From positions 187,732 through 251,731 of the forward strand of contig UCLR01000010.1 in NCBI GenBank assembly GCA_900473415.1: a stretch of DNA of 64,000 bases. The letters are read 5' to 3'. Origin of the DNA: Hyphomicrobiales bacterium (GTDB taxonomy: Bacteria; Pseudomonadota; Alphaproteobacteria; Rhizobiales; Beijerinckiaceae). Each line of letters begins with the position of its first letter. The first letter of the stretch is position 1. Under the pieces are notes generated by a model. That model did no database searches. It was given only the letters and a program-made list of their open reading frames with translations, and had not been told where the DNA came from. Both the position numbers and the translations under genes were made by a program. Of the stretch, positions 37,184-45,284 are shown in pieces.

Positions 37184-37581
37184 GGCATCAGCTCGGCGTT
37201 GATGTTTGAACGCGGGAACGCGGCGAATTCGCGGCGGGTATCGTTAGCTCCACAGCCGGCTTGCGACAAGCGCCACCGCGTCGCTGGGCACACATGGCCC
37301 CGGGGTCGCTGCCCGGCCGCCGCGGCGGCCCGGCTACCGCACTTTCCGAAACATCGCGCCAATGATTCCGCTTGGCGAGACAGTTTATGTCTCCGGGCGA
37401 TCGCATCTTGAAATATCCCGAAATCAACTCCCGCCGAATGGCGGATGAACGACCTTGTCGGCATACCCCCATTCGAGAAAATAGTTTAATGCTATTAACC
37501 ATTTCGGGGGGAACTCGTTTACAACTTGTTAAGCTTGTTTACCTTGCCGGCACCGTTCAGTCGCGTTGCGGGGTGGGGGAA
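37184..37581. other. Intergenic region before the RpfF-like gene, with a CtrA-like motif
   Basis: 398 bp without a convincing gene. The 3' part is clearly more AT-rich. It holds a near-palindrome GTTTAAT-GCT-ATTAACC (37484-37500) and TTTA-N7-TTAA (37518-37532), which has the spacing of a CtrA site with one mismatch. A GGGGTGGGGGA ribosome-site-like run precedes the ATG at 37582. It probably contains the promoter of the RpfF-like gene. Confidence 0.4.
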
Positions 37582-38523
37582 ATGTTGCAGTCTTTGACGA
37601 GCAGAGCTGAGCTCGCGGCCCCTGCCCTGCAGGAGAGCTGCGAGGTCATCGATGCGATCCGCTACAAGGCCGGCTTCCTGCCGGAGGTGGAGCTGACCTA
37701 CGAGCCGGACATCCAGGCGCTCTGGGTCACGATCCGGCCGGAACTGAAGCCGGTCTTCACGCTTCAGCTGCTCGACAGCCTGGTGAAGATTCAGACCGCC
37801 ATCGCGTCGCTATGGGGTGCTCCGGACCAGTATCGCCGCGCGCCCGTGCGCTTCCTCGCCTTCCGCGGCGAGGGCCCCTTCTTCACGCTCGGCGGCGATC
37901 TCGACTTCTACCTGGACTGCCTGGCGAAGAACGACCGCGCCGCGCTCGCCGAATATGCGCGCCTCTCGACCGAAGGCGCGATCTGGAACAGCAACGGCCT
38001 GAACGGGCTGGTGGTGACGCTGGCGACCATCCACGCCAAGGCGATCGGCGGCGGCATCGACGCGCCGCGCTCCTGCAACGTGATGATCGCCGAAGAGCAG
38101 GCCTCGTTCGTCTACCCCGAAATCAAGTTCAACCATTTCCCGATCACGGCGGTCGCGATCCTGTCGCGGCGGATGGGACAGCGCGCCGCCGAGGAGATGC
38201 TGCTCTCCGGCGAAGAGATGAGCGCGAGCGAGTTCATGACGGCCGGCGGGCTCGACGCCGTGGTTCCCACCGGGACGGGCGAGGCCTGGATCCGCAAATA
38301 TTGCGCCGACGCCCTGCCGAGCCATGCTGCGCGGACGGCCCTGTTCTCCGCCTTCAACCGCCGCTCCGGCGACCTGCGGGAAGAGTTGGGCTATCTCGGC
38401 CAGATCTGGACGGACTGCATGCTGCGTCTCACGCCCAGCGCGATCTCCAAGCTGCAGCGCATCGCGCAGACGCAGGACCGGATGCTCTCGCGCGTCTACC
38501 AGCGGCACCTCGCCGCCGTCTAA
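37582..38523 (+). CDS. RpfF-like crotonase (candidate DSF-family fatty acid signal synthase)
   Basis: A 313-residue crotonase-fold protein resembling RpfF (DSF synthase) over its full length. It has FFTLGGDLDFYLDCLAKNDR, then IHAKAIGGGIDAPRSCNVMI, VYPEIKFNHFPITAVAILSR, and a C-terminal helical tail with ELGYLGQIWTDCMLR. RpfF has two catalytic glutamates. The second is kept (YPEIKF), but the first is aspartate here (GGGIDAP instead of GGGFEAA). RpfF makes cis-2-unsaturated fatty acid signals from acyl-ACP. The ATG at 37582 follows a G-rich site; longer in-frame starts lack support. The next gene encodes a GGDEF-EAL protein. Confidence 0.78.
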   Translation: MLQSLTSRAELAAPALQESCEVIDAIRYKAGFLPEVELTYEPDIQALWVTIRPELKPVFTLQLLDSLVKIQTAIASLWGAPDQYRRAPVRFLAFRGEGPFFTLGGDLDFYLDCLAKNDRAALAEYARLSTEGAIWNSNGLNGLVVTLATIHAKAIGGGIDAPRSCNVMIAEEQASFVYPEIKFNHFPITAVAILSRRMGQRAAEEMLLSGEEMSASEFMTAGGLDAVVPTGTGEAWIRKYCADALPSHAARTALFSAFNRRSGDLREELGYLGQIWTDCMLRLTPSAISKLQRIAQTQDRMLSRVYQRHLAAV

Positions 38524-38539
38524 GCGTCTCTCACGGCAC

Positions 38540-38559
38540 CGCCCGCCGCTCGGCGGGCG
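38540..38559 (+). terminator. Strong hairpin after the RpfF-like gene
   Basis: CGCCCGCCG and CGGCGGGCG form a perfect 9-bp stem with a 2-base loop, 16 bp after the stop. No T-run follows, so termination is possible but not certain. Confidence 0.45.
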
Positions 38560-38697
38560 GAATTCCGCCCAACGCACAGAAAACGTGCGACAATGTCACA
38601 CGAAGCATTTACCTCTGACGCCTTACAAAGCTCCGCATGATGGGCGACATCTGGACATCGCTCATCGAGCCGCATGGAGTGGCAAGGGCAGGAGTGA

Positions 38698-41028
38698 ATG
38701 GCAGGCGCGCTCAAGCGACTGATGACGGTTGGTGGGCGCGAGCAGGGCGATGATGTCGACCTGACCGGCTACACACTGCTCGTTTCGTCGCTCTTCTCCT
38801 CGCCGGCCTCGATCATTCCCGGCGGCATCGCAGGGATTCTCACGCCCTTCCTTTGCTGGCTTTCGACCGGCAAAGACATCTTCATGGTCCTCACCGTCCT
38901 GGTGACCATGGTCGTCGTCCTGCGGCTCCTGACGGTGGTCGCCTATCGCCGGCATGACCATGCCAATGACAGCTACGCGCAGACGCGACGCTGGGACCGC
39001 GACTATTTCATCGGCGCCACGGTGTTCAGCGCCGTGCTGGGCTACAGCTGCTATGTCGCGCTGGTCCAGACCGACGACCCGGCCGCGCATATCACCTCGG
39101 TCGCATCGACGATCGCAATGGCCTCGGGCTATGTCGCGCGGAACGCCGGCCGGCCAAAATTCGTCGCGGTGCAGCTTCTGACCTTCTGCGTCCCGATGGC
39201 GATCGGGCTGATCGAAGCTCACAATCCCTATTATCGCTATATCGGCTATTTTGCCTTCCTCTATGTCGGCGCCAATATCGCGATCACCAACTCGCTCCAT
39301 CGCAACCTGCTGGCGCTCAACGACGCGACCAAGCAGTCGAAGGCTCTCGCCTCGGCGTTGCGCTCGCAGAACCTGACGCTCGACGCCGCGCTCAACACGA
39401 TGATCGACGGGCTGGCGATGTTCGACGCCAACCTGAAGCTCGCCGTCGCCAACGCGCCGCACAGCAGCTTCTACGGCCTGCCCGAGACGCTCTCCCTGCC
39501 CGGCACGCCGCTGTCGGCGATCGCCCGCTTCCTGGTCGAGCGGCTGGTCATCAGCGAGGAGCAGGCGCACGGCCTGCGCGTCGCACTCCAGACCGTGCAG
39601 AAGACGCAAGCCGCGGCGAGCTACGAGCTCGTGACACGCGGCGGGCTCGTGCTGGTCGTCACCTTCGCCCCGGCGGCGGAGGGCGGCATCCTGATGCTCA
39701 CGGAGGACGCGACCGAGCGGAAGGCGACCGAGGCGCGCATCGAGCAGATGGCCAGGTTCGACGAGCTCACCGGCCTCGCCAACCGCTTCGAATACGGCAC
39801 CCAGATCAACGAGGCCTTCGCCAGGCTGGAACGGACCGGCGAGGCCTTCGCGCTGTTCTATGTCGATCTCGACGGCTTCAAGCAGGTCAATGACAGCCTC
39901 GGCCATGATGTCGGCGACCAGGTGCTGATGGAGACCGCGAGCCGGTTGCGCAGCGCGATCCGCGCCAACGACCTGCTGGCCCGCTTCGGCGGCGATGAAT
40001 TCCTGGCGATCCTGCCCTCGGCCGACCACGCCGTCGTCACCTCGATCGCCCAGCGCATGATCAACGCCATGGCGCGCGTCTTCGACGTGGACGGCAAGAC
40101 CGTCTATGTCACGGCAAGCATCGGCATCGCCATGGCGCCGACCGACGGCAAGAGCCCGGCCGACCTGCTGCGCCACGCCGACACGGCGCTCTACAAGGCC
40201 AAGGCTGCCGGCCGCAACACCCTGATGTTCTTCAACCCGGCCATGGCCGAGGAGATGCTCGAGCGGCACGAACTCGAGGTCGATCTGCGCAAGGCCTTCG
40301 CCGACGGCAAGCTGGAGCTGTACTACCAGCCGATCGTCGACCTGAAGACCCAGGAGATCATCTCGCGCGAGGCGCTGATGCGGTGGTCCCACCCCACGCG
40401 CGGCATGGTACCTGCCGGTGTCTTCATCCCGATCGCCGAGCAGTCCGGCCTGATCAGTTCGATGGGCGACTGGGTGATCCGGCAAGCCTGCAAGGACGCC
40501 GCGGGCTGGGAGCCCGACATCGGCCTCTCGGTCAATGTCTCGCCGCTGCAGTTCCGCGAGCCGCGTCGTATCGTCGAGACCGTCAAGGAGGCGCTGCTCG
40601 CCTCGGGGCTGGAATCGCGGCGGCTGATGCTGGAAGTCACGGAATCCCTGCTGATCGAGGACAATAAGCTGACGCTGTCGGTCCTGGACGATCTGAGGGG
40701 GCTCGGCGTGACCTTCGCGCTCGACGATTTCGGCACCGGCTATTCCTCGCTCGCCTATCTCTCCACCTATCCCTTCGCGCAGGTGAAGATCGACCAGAGC
40801 TTCGCCCGCGAGGTCCACACCAGCGAGGCGCCCAAGGCGGTCATCGAGGCGGTCTGCCAGCTCGCCCGCCGGCTGCAGATGAACGTCGTGGTCGAAGGCA
40901 TCGAGACCGAGCAGCAGCGCATCGCGGTCCAGCTTCTCGGCGCGCATCGCGCCCAGGGCTTCCTGTTCGGCCGGCCGGAATCGCTCGCCTCCATCAAGAG
41001 CCGCAGCGGCAACCGCAGCGTCGCCTGA
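38698..41028 (+). CDS. Membrane-bound PAS-GGDEF-EAL protein (c-di-GMP cyclase/phosphodiesterase)
   Basis: A 776-residue protein. The N-terminal 215 residues have five or six helices (for example FMVLTVLVTMVVVLRLLTVV and FVAVQLLTFCVPMAIGLIEA). A PAS domain (about 225-345, NTMIDGLAMFDANLKLAVAN) follows. The GGDEF domain (about 350-510) has ARFGGDEFLAIL and an intact RAND inhibitory site. The EAL domain (about 520-765) has SREALMRWSHP, EVTESLL, DDFGTGYSSLAYL and KIDQSF. Both activities look intact; which dominates is unknown. The integral-membrane sensor region and the upstream RpfF-like gene suggest a lipid-like ligand (inference). AGGAG lies close to the ATG. Confidence 0.92.
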   Translation: MAGALKRLMTVGGREQGDDVDLTGYTLLVSSLFSSPASIIPGGIAGILTPFLCWLSTGKDIFMVLTVLVTMVVVLRLLTVVAYRRHDHANDSYAQTRRWDRDYFIGATVFSAVLGYSCYVALVQTDDPAAHITSVASTIAMASGYVARNAGRPKFVAVQLLTFCVPMAIGLIEAHNPYYRYIGYFAFLYVGANIAITNSLHRNLLALNDATKQSKALASALRSQNLTLDAALNTMIDGLAMFDANLKLAVANAPHSSFYGLPETLSLPGTPLSAIARFLVERLVISEEQAHGLRVALQTVQKTQAAASYELVTRGGLVLVVTFAPAAEGGILMLTEDATERKATEARIEQMARFDELTGLANRFEYGTQINEAFARLERTGEAFALFYVDLDGFKQVNDSLGHDVGDQVLMETASRLRSAIRANDLLARFGGDEFLAILPSADHAVVTSIAQRMINAMARVFDVDGKTVYVTASIGIAMAPTDGKSPADLLRHADTALYKAKAAGRNTLMFFNPAMAEEMLERHELEVDLRKAFADGKLELYYQPIVDLKTQEIISREALMRWSHPTRGMVPAGVFIPIAEQSGLISSMGDWVIRQACKDAAGWEPDIGLSVNVSPLQFREPRRIVETVKEALLASGLESRRLMLEVTESLLIEDNKLTLSVLDDLRGLGVTFALDDFGTGYSSLAYLSTYPFAQVKIDQSFAREVHTSEAPKAVIEAVCQLARRLQMNVVVEGIETEQQRIAVQLLGAHRAQGFLFGRPESLASIKSRSGNRSVA

Positions 41029-41135
41029 ACGGGTCGCTCAAGAGCGCTCCAGCCGAGCGGTCCCGCGTCTGGCCTTGATTCCGCCCGACAGAGACCGCAT
41101 CTGCGACAGAAGGTGACAGCGAAGCGGGGCATGCG

Positions 41136-42569
41136 GTGAGCGAGGGCACGGCCAAAGCGATGCAAGCCACCGCATTGACACCTGACATCTGCATCATCGG
41201 CGCGGGTGCGAACGGCATCGCGCTGGCAACGGCCGCTGCGGCCTTCGGCGTGCCGGTCGTCCTCGTCGAACGCGACGAGATCGGTGGCAGCCGGGGAGCG
41301 CTCGCCGCCAAGGCGCTGATCGAGGCTGCGGCCCAGGCCGATGCCTCACGGCATCTCGGCTGCCTCCAGCCCGGCCTGCCCTGGCCGTTCCAGGATCATA
41401 TCCGGCGCGTCCTGGCGACCGAGGTTACGAACAATTCCGAGGAGCGGCTGACGGCACTCGGCATCAAGGTTCTGCGCGGTGAGGCACGCTTCGCCAGCCG
41501 CAGCACCGTCATCGTCGATAACCAACCGATCAAGGCACGGCGCTTCGTCATCGCGACCGGCACACGGCCGGTCCCGCCAGCGCTGCCGGGGCTCGAATCC
41601 GTTTCCGTGCTCGACGAGGACGACCTGCCCGCACTGACCCGCATCCCCGAGCGCCTCATCGTGCTGGGCGGCGGCGCCATGGCCGCGGCACTGGCGCAGG
41701 CGATGCAGCGGCTCGGCAGCAAGGTCACGCTCGTGGCGCCCGAAGGGTTGATGCCGGAGCATGATGCGGAGGCCGTGAACATCGCGCGGCGGCGCCTGCT
41801 GCGCGACGGGCTGATGCTGCACGAAGGACACCAGCCCATCCGGGCGGAGCGTGCCCGCAGCGGCCTGCGTCTCATCCTCGCCACGCCCGAAGGCGAGAAG
41901 ACTGTGGAAGGCTCGCAGCTCTTCGTCGCCGCGCCGCGGCAACCCGACATCGCTCCGCTCGACCTCGATTTCGCCGGCATCCGCCACGATGCCTCGGGCG
42001 TGCTCGTCGACAAGGGGTTCAGGACCGCCAACCGCTGCGTCCATGCGCTCGGCGGCTGCGCCGGTGGCGCCGGAGCTGCAGCTCCCGACCAGGCCGGCGA
42101 CGACCATGCCGGGCTCGTCCTGCGCAATATCCTGTTCCGCCAGCCGGTGCGGATCGACCCTCTGAGCTATCCACGCATCGCCTGGTGCCAACCGGAGATC
42201 GCCGCGATCGGCCTGTCGGAGGAGGAGGCGCGCGCCAAGGCCCGCGCTATCCGCGTGCTGCGCTGGCCTTTTGCGGAGATCGCGGGCGCGCGGGTCGCCG
42301 GCGAGACCGAGGGTTTCGTCAAGCTCGTCACCGATACGAAGGGCCGGCTGCTCGGCGTCACGATCGTCGCGGACAGCGCGGGCGAGCTGATCGCGCCCTG
42401 GTGCGTCGCCGTCAGAGCTGGCCTCGGCGCGGCCGAGATGGCAGGCGTCGCCATGCCCGCGCTCGGGCGTTCGCAGGGCTCTCGCCAGGCCGCGCTCTCC
42501 TTCCGGGCTGGCCTGACCACCAACCCCCGCCTGCGCCGCCTGATCGGCATCCTGCGCCGCTTCGGCTAA
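41136..42569 (+). CDS. FAD-dependent pyridine nucleotide-disulfide oxidoreductase homolog lacking the redox-active disulfide
   Basis: A 477-residue flavoprotein with the fold of dihydrolipoamide dehydrogenase/mercuric reductase. The FAD site is ICIIGAGANGIALATAAAAF, the NAD(P) site is RLIVLGGGAMAAALAQAMQR, and the ATG motif is FVIATGTRPVPPALPG. Where the family has GGxCxxxGCxPSKAL this protein has GGSRGALAAKALIEAA, with no cysteine. The C-terminal His-Pro...Glu dyad is also missing (VAMPALGRSQGSRQAAL). It should bind FAD but not do thiol-disulfide chemistry. The GTG at 41136 is the likely start; ATG 41160 is an alternative. A histidine kinase gene starts 11 bp later. Confidence 0.82.
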   Translation: MSEGTAKAMQATALTPDICIIGAGANGIALATAAAAFGVPVVLVERDEIGGSRGALAAKALIEAAAQADASRHLGCLQPGLPWPFQDHIRRVLATEVTNNSEERLTALGIKVLRGEARFASRSTVIVDNQPIKARRFVIATGTRPVPPALPGLESVSVLDEDDLPALTRIPERLIVLGGGAMAAALAQAMQRLGSKVTLVAPEGLMPEHDAEAVNIARRRLLRDGLMLHEGHQPIRAERARSGLRLILATPEGEKTVEGSQLFVAAPRQPDIAPLDLDFAGIRHDASGVLVDKGFRTANRCVHALGGCAGGAGAAAPDQAGDDHAGLVLRNILFRQPVRIDPLSYPRIAWCQPEIAAIGLSEEEARAKARAIRVLRWPFAEIAGARVAGETEGFVKLVTDTKGRLLGVTIVADSAGELIAPWCVAVRAGLGAAEMAGVAMPALGRSQGSRQAALSFRAGLTTNPRLRRLIGILRRFG

Positions 42570-42580
42570 GATCACGGCCG

Positions 42581-44038
42581 ATGCACAAGCCAGGGCTGCA
42601 GAGGAACGACCTGTCGATCAGCCAGCCGCGGGGCCTCACCCGGCTCGGGCTCTCGGCCAAGCTGCTGCTCGTCACCGTGCTCTTCGTCATGCTGGCGGAG
42701 GTGCTGATCTATTTCCCGTCCATCGCGAATTTCCGCCGCAACTGGCTGCATGACCGCATCGCGGCGGCGCAGGTCGCGGCGCTGGTGCTGGAGGGAGCGC
42801 CCGAGGACGGGCTGCCCGAAGGCAGCGAGAACCGGCTGCTGATGGGCGTCGGCGCCCGCGCGATCGCCGCCCGCGTCGGGGGCGCGCGCCGGCTACTCAG
42901 CCTCGATTCGATGCCGCCGCCCGAGGTCTCCCGCTCCATCGACCTGCGCAGCCTCGACTGGCTGAGCGCGATCAACCAGGCGGTCAGCGTGCTGGTCTCG
43001 CCCGCGACGATGCCGATCCGCGTGGTCGGCGAGGCGGTCGGCGGCGCCGATTTCGTGGAGATCGTCATCGACGAGGCGCCGCTGCGCCACGCGATGCTGA
43101 AATTCTCCGCCAACCTGCTGCTCGTTTCGCTTCTGATCACGGCGCTGGCGGCGCTCGCGCTCTATGTCGCGCTGAATTCGCTGATCATCGGCCCGATCCG
43201 GCGACTGGCGGCGAATGTCATGGAATTCGAGCGCGAGCCGGAGAATCCGCAGCGGATCATCGAGCCGACGCTGCGCGCCGATGAAATCGGCGAGGCCGAG
43301 CGCGCGCTCGCCCGCATGGAGGAAACGCTCGCCGAGGAGCTGCGGAACAAGAAGCACCTCGCCGAGCTCGGGCTCGCCGTCTCCAAGATCAACCACGACC
43401 TGCGCAACATGCTGGCCGCGGCGCAACTCATGTCCGACCAGCTCGTCGACACACGCGACGCCAAGGTCCGCCGCTTCGCGCCGCGGCTGATCGCGACGCT
43501 GGGGCGCGCCATCGATTTCTGCCAGGCCACCCTCGCCTATGGCCGTGCCGCCGAGGCGACGCCGGCCATCCGCGACGTGCCGCTGCGCCAGCTCGTCTCC
43601 GAGCAGGCGGAGATGCTGGGGTTGACCGGGAAGGGGCAACTGCGCTTCGAGAACAAAGTCCCAGCCGAGCTCGTCGCGCCCTGCGACCCGGACCAGCTCG
43701 CGCGCGTGCTGACCAATCTGATGCGCAACTCCGTCCAGGCGCTGACCCAAGCCGGGGCGGAGGATGGCAGCCAGCCCGTGCTGACGGTGACAGGCGGGCC
43801 GGACAACGGCTCGGTGACGCTACGCATCATCGACAACGGCCCAGGCGTGCCGGAGCGGGCGCGGGCCAATCTCTTCCAGGCTTTCCGCGGCTCGGTGACG
43901 CCGGGCGGGGTCGGGCTCGGGCTTGCGATCGCGGCGGAACTGGTGCGGCTCCATGGCGGCACGATCGCGCTCGAACCGTCAGATTCCGGCGCGACCTTCG
44001 TCGTCGCGCTGCCAGCGCGACGCGGGAACGGACACTAG
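42581..44038 (+). CDS. Sensor histidine kinase
   Basis: A 485-residue membrane kinase. Helix 1 is about residues 25-47 (KLLLVTVLFVMLAEVLIYFP), followed by a periplasmic domain of about 135 residues and helix 2 (about 183-205). Next come a HAMP-like segment and the H-box KINHDLRNMLAAAQL. The ATPase domain has LMRNSVQAL (N), DNGPGVP (G1) and GGVGLGLAIAAE (G2). The HDLRN rather than HELRT H-box is less common. It follows the flavoprotein by 11 bp, and no response regulator is adjacent. Its TAG stop lies within a family 2 repeat. Confidence 0.9.
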   Translation: MHKPGLQRNDLSISQPRGLTRLGLSAKLLLVTVLFVMLAEVLIYFPSIANFRRNWLHDRIAAAQVAALVLEGAPEDGLPEGSENRLLMGVGARAIAARVGGARRLLSLDSMPPPEVSRSIDLRSLDWLSAINQAVSVLVSPATMPIRVVGEAVGGADFVEIVIDEAPLRHAMLKFSANLLLVSLLITALAALALYVALNSLIIGPIRRLAANVMEFEREPENPQRIIEPTLRADEIGEAERALARMEETLAEELRNKKHLAELGLAVSKINHDLRNMLAAAQLMSDQLVDTRDAKVRRFAPRLIATLGRAIDFCQATLAYGRAAEATPAIRDVPLRQLVSEQAEMLGLTGKGQLRFENKVPAELVAPCDPDQLARVLTNLMRNSVQALTQAGAEDGSQPVLTVTGGPDNGSVTLRIIDNGPGVPERARANLFQAFRGSVTPGGVGLGLAIAAELVRLHGGTIALEPSDSGATFVVALPARRGNGH

Positions 44039-44138
44039 ATCGCCGCGCGTCCTTTCGGACGCGAAGTGGCGATCTAGCCCTTTGTTGAACCATCGGATTT
44101 TTCCGAAAAGTGGTTTGCACTTTTCGGTCCGATGATCT
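44035..44138. repeat. Double-hairpin intergenic repeat, family 2, copy 2
   Basis: About 104 bp, matching the copy at 21989-22094. It has CGCGTCC-TTTC-GGACGCG and CCGAAAAGTG/CACTTTTCGG hairpins, the latter enclosed by ATCGGA and TCCGAT. Its first bases, CTAGATCGCC, provide the stop codon of the upstream kinase gene. It separates two convergent genes. Confidence 0.75.
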
Positions 44139-44143
44139 GAGGC

Positions 44144-44773
44144 CTACTGGCTCGCCCAGATCACCCGCGCCATGAAGGCGATCTCGGTGAGGTTCAGCGT
44201 GCGGTCCGGATGTTCCGGATTGAGCGAGGCGAGTTCGACGGTCTTGGCCGTCTGGCGCCTGAGCTGCTTGGCGAGCACCTCGCCCTCGACCGTCTTCACG
44301 ACCACGCGATCGCCGCGCCGGACGGTCGCGGTCGGCGAGACGATGATGGTGTCGCCGTCGCGATAGAGCGGCAGCATCGAATCGCCCGAGATCTCCAGCG
44401 CATAGGCCTTGTCGTCAGTGACACCCGGAAAAGCGACCTCCTCCCAGCCCGTGCCGACCGGAAAGCCCCCATCGTCGAAGAAGCCGCCGGAGCCCGCCTG
44501 GGCGAAGCCGATGAGGGGAATGGTCCGCGCAGGCGCCGGGTCGCGCCGCAGCACCACGCTCATGAACTCGTCGAGCGAGGCGCCGGTCGCCGCCAGGATC
44601 TTGGCGATCGACTCGGTCGAGGGCCAGCGCTCACGCCCGTCAGGCGCGACACGCTTGGAGCGGTTGAAGGTCGTGGCGTCGAGCCCGGCCTTCCGCGCCA
44701 GCCCCGAGGCGGTGAAACCGTAGCGCTGGGCGAGCGTGTCGATCGCCCCCCAGATCTGGTCATGTGACAACAT
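44144..44773 (-). CDS. HTH-S24 (LexA/CI-like) transcriptional repressor
   Basis: A 209-residue repressor. An XRE-type HTH (residues about 8-70, GLARKAGLDATTFNRSKR) is followed by an S24 domain. The catalytic serine is in SGDSMLPLYRDGD and the lysine in RVVVKTVEGEVLAKQL. GFAQAGSGGF supplies an Ala-Gly site where self-cleavage could occur. It is chromosomal, not in the prophage remnant. Overlapping palindromes at 44817-44845 upstream of its start are a probable autoregulatory operator. Confidence 0.88.
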   Translation of the reverse strand: MLSHDQIWGAIDTLAQRYGFTASGLARKAGLDATTFNRSKRVAPDGRERWPSTESIAKILAATGASLDEFMSVVLRRDPAPARTIPLIGFAQAGSGGFFDDGGFPVGTGWEEVAFPGVTDDKAYALEISGDSMLPLYRDGDTIIVSPTATVRRGDRVVVKTVEGEVLAKQLRRQTAKTVELASLNPEHPDRTLNLTEIAFMARVIWASQ

Positions 44774-44816
44774 CGCTGAGGCCTCGCTTGGCTCTTGCCG
44801 ACAGGCGGGGATCGAC

Positions 44817-44845
44817 GATAGGAAATATACCCTATCTTATAAGAT
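44817..44845. promoter_or_regulatory. Palindromic operator candidate upstream of the S24 repressor
   Basis: GATAGG-N8-CCTATC (44817-44836) overlaps a perfect 12-bp palindrome ATCTTATAAGAT (44834-44845). The tract is strikingly AT-rich for this genome and lies about 45-70 bp upstream of the repressor start, between it and the divergent DUF952 gene. Confidence 0.5.
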
Positions 44846-44939
44846 TTCAATCCGAATCTCGCCATGATTCGGCCACGACTTGCGGAATCCTGCTGCCAGT
44901 GCTTATGCCGATATCCGACATGTTCCCGCGAGATTTCCG

Positions 44940-45284
44940 GTGCCGCTGATCTACAAGATATGCCCCGCCACGCTCTGGGCCGAGGCGGAGGCGAAAGGCC
45001 GTTTCGACGGCGCCCCGGTCGATCTCGCGGACGGCTATATCCACTTCTCGACCGCTGCCCAGCTTACCGAGACCGCAACGAAGCACTTTGCCGGACAGGA
45101 AGGGCTGCTGCTCATCGCGGTCGATGATTCGCGGTTCGGGCCGGCGCTGCGCTACGAGCCGTCGCGCGGCGGAGCGCTGTTTCCCCACCTTTACGCCCCA
45201 CTCGACCCGAAGGCAGCGCGCTGGGTCGCGCCGCTGCCCCTAAGGGCGGACGGCAGCCACGTTATCCCCGAGAGCCTCGCATGA
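44940..45284 (+). CDS. DUF952 family protein
   Basis: A 114-residue soluble protein, [20 protein letters not shown], with [20 protein letters not shown], the conserved DUF952 core. Function unknown. I prefer the GTG at 44940 because the family begins at this point; an upstream TTG at 44880 would add twenty residues. Its TGA overlaps the pyrD ATG by 4 bases (ATGA), so the two are translationally coupled. Confidence 0.85.
   Translation: MPLIYKICPATLWAEAEAKGRFDGAPVDLADGYIHFSTAAQLTETATKHFAGQEGLLLIAVDDSRFGPALRYEPSRGGALFPHLYAPLDPKAARWVAPLPLRADGSHVIPESLA

Noticed and set aside
37188-37502. A 104-codon minus-strand frame upstream of murA
   Set aside because: It lies in the AT-richer promoter region, has no protein-like pattern and no ribosome site. 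The real small gene in this area is 37022-37183.
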